Positions 56,601-64,000 of a stretch of 64,000 nucleotides of DNA are shown piece by piece. Every line of letters starts with the position of its first letter. The first letter of the stretch is position 1. Below the pieces are notes generated by a model. That model saw only the letters and a list, made by a program, of their open reading frames with translations. It was not told where the DNA came from and made no database searches. This DNA is from Ustilaginoidea virens. Lineage: Eukaryota > Ascomycota > Sordariomycetes > Hypocreales > Clavicipitaceae. The stretch spans positions 4,154,001 through 4,218,000 of the forward strand of contig NC_057318.1 in assembly GCF_000687475.1 (NCBI RefSeq), given 5' to 3'. Position numbers and translations under genes: made by a program.

Positions 56601-57676
56601 AAATCCTGTGTGGGAGCCTCTAGGGGGCTGCCTAGGTATCCAAAAATCTGGTCGTTTTTCGGCTGGGTGGGTGGGAACCCGAAAATGCCGTTGTTTTCCG
56701 GCTAGGTAGGTAGAAAAATGCCGTTGTTTTCCGGTTGTGTAGGTAGGAAAAAACCCTATTGGTCCGCTTGTGGGCCAGAAAGTGACCTATGGTATCCGTA
56801 ATTTAGGATACCTTATACGTCTCGTATCTGTGTATGCGTTCTTCTTCTACCCCTAGTGGCCGTAATAGGCCTATTTTCTAGTACTCGAAACATTCTCTCC
56901 TACGATCTCTTATTTAAGGCGATATTTAGACTCTCGAATTTCAGATATTCTAATATAGGCAGCGTTTTACTATAGCGAAATGCTGCATTTACTAGGAAGC
57001 CGGGCGAAAAGGCAGAATCTATTATATCGGAAAGTCGCAGAAAGTCAGTATGTGTAGGGCTTTGAGATTCGGACTATTAAAAATTTTCTATATAGGGCGA
57101 CTCAGAATTTTCATATATGCGGGGTATGCCCACTTTTGTGACGGATTCGGAAAATCTCTATGGTTGAGATTCCTAGTGACGAGAGCTTTCTATATTTTTT
57201 AGTATTTGCAGCCTTTTTGTATGGGAAAAGGGCGCATTTTCCTTAGCTGGTGAAAAAGGACCGTTTTGCCTAAGCTGAAAAGCTGAGTTAGGCTGAAGCG
57301 ATTTGGAATAGAAAGACGGCGAATTGCTGGGAAATATTGCAGAGTGCTGTAGCGGGCTAATTGGTAGGCCCACTGGTTGTGGCAGGCCTATTGGTTGTGG
57401 TAGGCCTATTGGTTGTAGTAGGCCCGCTGATTGTAGTGGATCCGTATGCTATATTAGGCCCATTAGTTATGGTGGGCCCGTGGGCTATATTAGATCCGTG
57501 GCCTGTGGTAGGCCTGTGCCCTCGGCTAAGCCTGAAATAGGCATATTTAGGCGAGGCGACTTCTAAATAGGCTCTTCTAGAGCAATTTAGTCGATATTTA
57601 CCCCCTCTAAAATGGAAGACGGTAGGAAGTCGAATTTGCCCTCTAGGCCACTTAAAATAGGGCCTATACCTTCATT
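56601..57676 (-). pseudogene. Element G integrase-RT linker with repeats
   Basis: Low-complexity linker between integrase and RT. Minus-strand frame 57173-57373 starts with GLPISPLQHSAIFPSNSPSF and is rich in Pro, Ser and Asn. Upstream of it, the repeats code for GLPQPI. Another set of near-repeats at 56630-56760 has CGTTGTTTTCCGGC units. Not an enzyme domain; such linkers evolve fast in copia elements. Confidence 0.65.
57357..57525 (-). repeat. 18-bp tandem repeat coding for GLPQPI
   Basis: About nine degenerate 18-bp units of AGGCCTATTGGTTGTGGT (plus strand), coding on the minus strand for Gly-Leu-Pro-Gln-Pro-Ile-like hexapeptides. The plus-strand frame rich in Gly, Cys and Arg over the same bases is a shadow. 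Confidence 0.82.
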
Positions 57677-59310
57677 TTAGTAGGTGAAAGTAATAAAAGA
57701 GGTCTTGGTGACGACCCGGCGATATAGGATATAGACAAGGTAGGTGCCGTTACCTAGTATAGCTAGTAACCTACCTAACTCGGTCCGGGGGGCTAGCTTA
57801 TAGCTGATAACCCGTTTTTCTGGAGGGATTAGCACCTCTATAGCCGCACTAATAGCCCTAAAGCTAGTAAGGTCGGGTAGGTGGTAGTGCGTAATTTCCA
57901 GAAAGTCTTTCTTTAATTCCTCGAAAGGTAATAAAGAACGGTTTGAGACTACTATTAGATTTACTAAGGTAGTAATACTAAGAATCACTGCAGACTAAAG
58001 GTAAGAAGGTAACCGAGACCAAAGCATAATAGCTTTAAGTCGGTTAACGATAACCCATATAGAGCGTTCTGCTAACCCATTTTACTTATAAATATAAGGG
58101 GAAGAGGTTAAAAAATCTATACCCTTAAGAGCTAGCCAGGCTATAATAACGTCGTTGATTTCCTTGCCACCATTATAGTGGAATTTAATAGCTGATTTAC
58201 TATAGCGATTCCTAAGACCTTAGAAGAACCCCTGCAATACTGGGAATACCGTGGGTCCTTCCTTATTGGGTAGTAAGTGTACCTAATAGAAGCGCGATTT
58301 CTGGTCTATTAAGATGAGGTAAATAGGGCGTTTGTTATATAGTAGAGGGTTGATTTAGAAGATATCGCCCTCTATAATATCCAAACAATGCATAGGGTCT
58401 GGTATAGCCTCTGATGTAAAACGCCGAACTGACTTTGCCCTTTTATAGGCGATGCAATTAAAATCAGAATCCTTTACCTTACTGAGATTAGGTAACCCTA
58501 TGGTTGATGCATAGGTTTTCTTTAAAAGTTAGATTCCGATATGCCCAAGCCGGATATACTAAAGTCCGGCTAGTAATAGCAGCTTTTAATACTCAGTATT
58601 AGCTGCTGGGGCTGGGTCGAGGGTGACCGGGGCCCTCTATGGTGGTTGGGCTGTATTGGGAATAGCAGCCTCTATTAGTACCACCGAAAAACCAGGACTA
58701 GCTAGTGGGGTAGCTTGCGAATTAGCTAGTGGATAGTCCGAGTCAGCTAATAGGGTAGGTAAATCCTCTGGCAGGGGATATTCCTCATATTCTTCTGGGT
58801 TGGCTGGGGCAGGTAATTCGACCGAGATACTGTGTGAAGCCGGATGGCTGGTATAGTATAAAAACGGCGAATCTACCCCTTTTTATTATAAAAAGAAGCC
58901 ATACTTCTTAAAATTAAAAAGCCTAATGCACTTGTTATTGCTATTAATAAGGCTTTGGCCCTGAATACTGCCACGATTTAGATAGTGTTTAACGCCACTA
59001 AAGATATTAATGTTAAAAGCTGGTATGAAGAGGGCATTAGTTAGCTCTAAGGTGCCCCACTGAGGTGGGTTGGTGGCCTATAGCACGGTAAAACGCGCTG
59101 TGCCCCACCCACTAGGCTTAATTAGGCCACCACCTATGCTAATAACTGGTCTGTTTCCGGTATAGTGTTGGAAGTAGGTAAAGTGCTTTTTATCGTTGAT
59201 GATATACACCGTAGAACCAGTATTATAGAGCAAAGAATCTATTGGCGTTTTCCCACCGGATTATGCACTATAGCTGGTAGCTAGAAATTGCATATATTTG
59301 CAGTCCTAGA
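57677..59310 (-). pseudogene. Element G integrase and protease, decayed
   Basis: Minus-strand. Protease GGKTPIDSLLYNTGSTVYIINDKKHF near 59255-59180, with the active-site Asp changed to Asn (NTGS). GAG-pre-integrase IRLGHIGI at about 58560, then the integrase core with YNGGKEINDV (catalytic Asp of DNGGE changed) and PLPFEELKKDFLEITHYHLPDL-type C-terminal part (57677-57988). TAG codons frequent. Confidence 0.8.
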
Positions 59311-60645
59311 AGGAAGAATAGGCTATCTTACTAGGTGTAAGACTTAGAGTGTTATAATTCCCTAGTACGAAGGAATTAATAGTCTTTTCCTTTTCGTCGG
59401 TCTTTTATAGGGTATCTGCTTTATTAGCTGAATCTTTCTTTTCTTTATTCTTCTTCTTATTTTCCGGCTTACCCTATATAGCTGAAGAAGACCCTTATTG
59501 TTAGGTAGAAGAAGACCCCTATTTCTTTTTATTGGCGTTAGTGGTAGTATTTTTACCACCCTTGCTAGTGTTGTTACTAGCTGGCTTGCTACTATTGTTA
59601 GTATTAGTAGCGGCACCCTTAACCTTTGCGAGGTAGGTGGTAGCCCTTACTACTAATGATCCTTTAATGCATTATTCTTCCAGTAAATCAACCATATAAA
59701 TTGCAGGTTAATATTTAATATATTTCCCTAAGTATAGGCGATTCTCATTATTATGCGGTGCCGTTCTGCCCACTAAAAAAAGATCCCTTCTACAGCATGT
59801 AAATACTGGCTGATTTGGTCGAAAGGTTGTATGTGGGAGCCTAAAATTTACAGCCTGGATAGGTAGCTATTAAAGGAGGCATTGAAAGATTCTAAGGTAC
59901 CCTTATAGCCTATAAAATTTAGTTAATGGAAGGCAGGGTATAGGTGGGTCCGCTATACGTCTGATGAGTGAGAATACTATTTGGTAAGTAATATAAAGGC
60001 TGACTCTGGGTTAGTACACTAGTTGATAGCGGCAGCTGGTCCTTCTATACAACTATTCTTGATAAGTAATAGTAAAAGTGCTTACTCTGAGTCGTTAAAT
60101 TTGCTGGCAATAGAAGGATCTTCGATAAATTTGGCAATATTGAGTGCCCTAAGTTGAATTATAAGAGCCTGTTTCTATTAGTCGAAGTTAGATGCCCCCC
60201 TTAGCTTTTGGGATTCCTGGAATCCGTTGGCTATTTTAGCTAGTTCCTTGATAGCTATAGCGCTAACTTGGCTGCTAATACTGGATGGAACCGGCAGGGG
60301 TTGCTAGGCTTTAGGTAGTAATGGTGGGTTATTTCCTTTACCTATAGGGGTTTAGAAGGTATCTATATCCATTATATCCTGGGATGGTGGGCTAGCAGCA
60401 GGCTTAATTAGTCTATCTACTAAAGTGCCCACTTTATCAGCCAAAAAATCGATTTTAGAGTTTATTCGATTAAATTTATAACTGAATTCTTTTCTTATTT
60501 CCTATTGGTCTTCCTTAAGCTGGGCAATTTCCTGGTTATTATCAGATTCTTCTACCTCTGCCGTATTAGGGACTTGGTAGCCTGGGTTATTATGGCCTGG
60601 GTTATTATGGCCTGGGTTATTAGCAGGAACGTTCTGACTGGCCAT
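59311..60645 (-). pseudogene. Element G gag, decayed
   Basis: ATG at 60645: MASQNVPANNPGHNNPGHNN, with a 15-bp repeat coding for NNPGH. Gag core as in E. C-terminal part is Asn/Ser/Lys-rich (NTNNSSKPASNNTSKGGKN near 59610-59540) followed by KPENKKKNKEKKDS, with no CCHC knuckle before the protease. Confidence 0.8.
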
Positions 60646-60916
60646 TATAGGAAGAGAAAAGATGCCGGAAAGTCTTAAAAATACGAAGAAAATCAAGACT
60701 AAAAATCTAGATAAAACTAGAAGAAAGCTGCGTTAAGGAATAACCTTGGGAAATCCTATTGCAAAAAGGATGTGTTGCAGCTTGGTGTGGTAGCTGGGTT
60801 CCTAAATCTAGGATGATCAGTCCCTTATTAGTTAGATTTCTAGAAGGTTAGCTGCCAAATGCGTTAAAATCCTAAGTTAGCGTAAAAAAGTCTTAAGCTG
60901 GAAGCCTTGAGACACC
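60646..60916 (-). other. Element G leader
   Basis: Short untranslated leader of about 270 bp between primer site and gag, without the nonamer repeats of family 2. Nothing else recognised. Confidence 0.6.
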
Positions 60917-60928
60917 GGGCTCATAACC
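60917..60928 (-). promoter_or_regulatory. Primer binding site of element G
   Basis: Minus strand GGTTATGAGCCC, a perfect 12-nt complement to the initiator tRNA-Met anticodon region GGGCUCAUAACC, immediately next to the LTR. Confidence 0.85.
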
Positions 60929-61621
60929 TATTGCAAAATGGTGATTCAGAACACTATTGGAAATATACTGGATACCGACAGTGGCGTACAAGGCGTTGCA
61001 GAATAAAACAAGCTGGTTAAAGATTAAAAACGCATACACGGGGTTGACCAGAGCAAAGATGTCAGGGAAATCTGATTCTAATTGTTGGTGACTATTCTAG
61101 CTAGAAAGAGGGAATTTTGGGCATATTTCTACCATCTTGAAAAAGTGGTTGAAAATAATGAAAAACCGTAAAAATAGCGAAAAACCCGACGAAAAGTCGG
61201 TCTGCCCAATATCCTACCCAGTGCATACCCAACCAAGCCCAGTGGCTTATAGCGGTGTGCCGGATGCCCTATAACAGCCTGCCGTACGGGCCGGAAGCCC
61301 TATATCGGTCTGCCGTAAATGACCGGTGTAGCGGGTGACTGTATGTAGAAGGCCGAAAGTGCTGGTTTGCCCATTTGGTAATCCCGTAGAAATGCGCCGC
61401 CTGTTGTGGGCCCTGTGGCCCGCTGTGACCGGCCGCTGTGGCCGGCTGTGGGGCGCTGTGCCGGTGCCGTGACCGGCGCTGTGGCCCACTGTAATCGGCG
61501 TTGTGGGGCGCTATGCCCCACCATAGCGCCTGGTATAGCCACCGCAATATCTCAACGTAGAGACGTCGTACGGTAGCGAGACCAGTACCAAAATACAGCT
61601 AAAAAGGCGCTGATTTCAACA
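60929..61621 (-). repeat. Element G 5' LTR (693 bp)
   Basis: Partner of 54080-54772, same length, about 2 percent different, nearly all transitions at CpA or TpG. Confidence 0.95.
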
Positions 61622-63590
61622 GATCCTTATAAGCTTTAACAATAAGGGACTTTACAATACCAAAGGTAGTACGATTATAGTTATAATAACCTATCATCCC
61701 CCCTTCTATATTAAAAAAGCCTTTTGCCCCTGCCCCTACCGAAGAAGATAGGGGCCGATCCTAATAATAAAAAGGGAAGACGCCTATCTATAATAGGTTG
61801 CTATTCGAATCAGGGGAAAGCTCCCGCTAATAATAATATATAACGGCCGAAGATTATAGCCCGACCGACTAAATACTACACCCTAGGGGTTATACCCCTA
61901 GCCGGGCTAGCCGAGGCGGCTATCTTAATACCCCTTGAGGTTATAATATACCTAATAGAGCTTGGGTTATAGGCCCTAATGATATGCTTCCTTCAATAGA
62001 GGACCCCGATAATAATACCCTTTAAGCTAATGCCGCCCCTAATGCCAGATATTACGAATCGCGGTATCGCGGCCTATAGGCCCAAACGCCTTATCCGATA
62101 ATGCTAAAAATAAGCACGGCACCTAGCCCTTCCCGTTAATATCGCCCTATCTAGGCCGATAAACGGACGGTTTTAATAAAAGGACCGGTAAACCTAGACC
62201 GACCTGGGTTATAGGATAACCTAGCTAGAGATCCCGCCAGCCTACCGTAAGGCTACCGATAAGCCGTTCTAGAATACCCTCTAAAATACCCCTAAGAAGA
62301 TTATACCCGATAAGGGCTTAGCTAAAAAGATTATTCCCGAACCGGGTTTAATAATATATTAAAGAAGATATCTGACCTCCTCTGCAGCTACTATATAGAG
62401 GATAGATATAGCGGCAAAATGGATGACTTTATTGTACTAAAAGTTATCTCTTTCAAGAGTAAGTACCGCCTACTAGGATTACCCGATAATACATTCGCCA
62501 GAGCCTTCTAAATCATACTCATCGGCGATACTAAGATATATTACTTTAATAATATCGAATGCATTCGTAATACCCTCACTTTTAACGATATAGTCCATAA
62601 AGTTAAGAGCTATTTTGAAAATAAAAGTATAAAGCAATTCTACTTGCACTATTAGAATAGAATAATGCTCTAATCAACTATCGCGAAACATCCCAATAAG
62701 TTAAAGCTAAAATGCCTTAATATCCTATTAGAAGAACTTTAATGCCTATATCATGGTCTTTTTCCCCCCTTTATAGCGGATATAGAGCTTCACCGATAAG
62801 TCCTTAACACTATAAGGGATACCCCTAAGTATAGCTAGGCGCTATATCGATATACCCCTACATTTAAAGGCCTCGCCGCTAACCTATAGCGATCCCTTTT
62901 TATCTACAAGACTACCTATATAACTTAATAGCATTATTTCCTTTAACAATAGCCTTAGCAATATTAGGATATTAAAGATATTAATATCGCTAATAATATA
63001 GCGTTATTTATAGATCGTAGATATGGTTAATTTTATAGCCGGTATTAATGCCCCTAACGATATAAAGCCCCTTAATGCCACTTTGAATAAAATCGTACCT
63101 TTCCTGCTAGGCCCTGTCAAAGAAGATGCTTTATTTGCAATAAAATAGGGTATTAGTTATCTAACTATTCTACTAAAGAGCAATAAGAATCAAAAGACCG
63201 ATAGATAAAGAACCGATCCTATTATACTGCCCCTAATAATAAGAAATTCCGTATTTTCTTATAAGAATATAAAGAGCCCGGCCCCTAAGGCCTTAAAGAA
63301 GAAGACGCAGAGGCTGACCTTAACGATATTATTAGTAATATCGAGATAATAATAGTAGGGGATACAAACTAAAATACAGAGAATACTGCTATACCGCAAA
63401 TTATAGCTACTTAGTATTTCCTAGCCCCTAGTAACGACCCATCACTAATGTCATCTATCGAGATATTACAAGCCCTATAGGATAAATCGTGCCGATACGC
63501 TTTTTATAGATTAACCCCTTCTAAATGCCTTTACTACTACCGGACCGTAATTCTGCCTTTCTAGAAGAAGAACGGTATGGTGATTATACC
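61622..63590 (+). pseudogene. Element H gag, third part
   Basis: Continues Gag from GATCC onward, collinear with C from 31595. ILVISF/FKSKYRLLGLPDNTFARAF near 62440-62510; zinc-knuckle-like MLYLQ-stop-NRVL near 63130 where Cys codons are altered. Stops throughout. Confidence 0.8.
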
Positions 63591-64000
63591 TTCCGCAGAA
63601 TCCTACCGGATACCAGCGCTTCTGGCCTATTAATAGCAGGCCTAGGTCAAACAAAGGCCCTAATGCGATTAATAAAGACCCTAACTATTGAGATAACTAA
63701 TAAAAAGCATACGGTGAATTTCGGCGTAGGCTCCGCCATATCCTCCGGCATATTAAATATCCCGACAATATTCGGTATTATCCCCTTCCACATTCTTAAT
63801 AGTAGTACCCCCTTCCTATATTCTATCACGAATATAGATAGGATGGGTATAAAGCTTAATAATATTAATAACCTATTAATCCAAGGGGATACTAAGGTCC
63901 CTATTATTAGGAAATAGGGATATCTATAGTAGACTCTTAATGCTATAGATACTATAGCCTTTTATCTATTATTATAGGAGATCTATTAACTATATTATCG
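63591..64000 (+). pseudogene. Element H protease, running off the window
   Basis: Protease segment ILPDTSASGLLIAGLGQTKAL (active-site DTGAS now DTSAS), then TIEITNKKHTVNFGVGSA and TPFLYSITNIDRMGIKLNN. Open frame 63525-63917. The integrase, RT, RNase H and 3' LTR of H would lie beyond 64000. Confidence 0.82.

Larger units (their letters stand above)
54080..61621 (-). mobile_element. Element G: copia element, family 3
   Basis: Minus-strand copia element of 7542 bp, uninterrupted. LTRs of 693 bp (54080-54772, 60929-61621), target duplication GATCC (54075-54079, 61622-61626). Primer site and polypurine tract intact. Order on the minus strand: LTR, gag, protease, integrase, linker with GLPQP repeats, RT, RNase H, LTR. 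LTRs differ by only about 15 transitions, so it is probably the youngest insertion in H. Related in protein sequence to family 2 but with different LTRs. Confidence 0.95.
21931..64000 (+). mobile_element. Element H: copia family 1 element, outermost host of the right nest, truncated by window end
   Basis: Plus-strand family 1 copia element. Its own sequence is in four pieces: 21931-23210, 53993-54079 and 61622-64000, separated by insertions E and G, with the remainder outside the window. The pieces join into one continuous gag matching element C at 30197-33900. The 5' LTR is at 21931-22277. The left target is CCGCC; the right one cannot be checked. At the window end the reading has just passed the protease. 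Confidence 0.9.

Noticed and set aside
57324..57566. Plus-strand Cys/Gly/Arg-rich repeat protein frame
   Set aside because: It is the complement of the GLPQPI repeats of the minus-strand pol linker.

Overview
The window is nuclear DNA of a filamentous ascomycete. The host genes carry short GT-AG introns (about 50-110 nt in the protein genes), there is a split tRNA-Arg(UCG), and the repeats show the TpA-rich, TAG-riddled decay typical of repeat-induced point mutation (RIP). I cannot name the species; the gene set would fit Pezizomycotina, perhaps Hypocreales.

Positions 1-8.6 kb are ordinary gene space with balanced base composition: triosephosphate isomerase (minus), a secreted Cys-rich GLEYA adhesin-like protein (minus), an intron-containing tRNA-Arg(UCG) (minus), a GNAT-fold acetyltransferase-like protein (plus), and an ARL2/Cin4-type small GTPase with a 17-nt microexon (plus). 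I see no functional cluster among them.

From 8784 to the end of the window almost everything is LTR retrotransposon, inserted one into another. I could close nearly every insertion by a matching 5-bp target-site duplication (TSD). Left block: copia element A (8784-21424, minus, TSD CCTAA) contains copia element B (12707-18092, plus, TSD AGGGC). A 0.5-kb host remnant (21425-21930) holds a possible broken gene. Right block: copia element H (from 21931, plus, running off the window) contains copia E (23211-53992, minus, TSD GTACC) and copia G (54080-61621, minus, TSD GATCC). E is itself split by gypsy/chromovirus D (26302-41846, plus, TSD ATTAC) and copia F (43554-51443, plus, TSD GAAGC). D is split by copia C (30197-37506, plus, TSD CCTAC) and a solo LTR (40354-41100, TSD AGACC). 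F is split by another solo LTR (48751-49472, TSD ATATC). The deepest path is H > E > D > C, four levels.

There are three copia families and one gypsy. Family 1 (A, C, F, H; LTR 330-347 bp) has an unusual QTDD-like motif at the reverse transcriptase catalytic site. Family 2 (B, E and two solo LTRs; LTR 720-763 bp) and family 3 (G; LTR 693 bp) both have a primer site complementary to the anticodon arm of initiator tRNA-Met, as in Drosophila copia. B is an internally deleted, non-autonomous derivative of E. D carries a C-terminal chromodomain, now broken by stops, and a long unexplained stretch before its 3' LTR. All pol genes are decayed: Trp and Gln codons have become TAG/TAA, and catalytic Asp codons in D have become Asn. 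The order of insertion can be read directly from the nesting.
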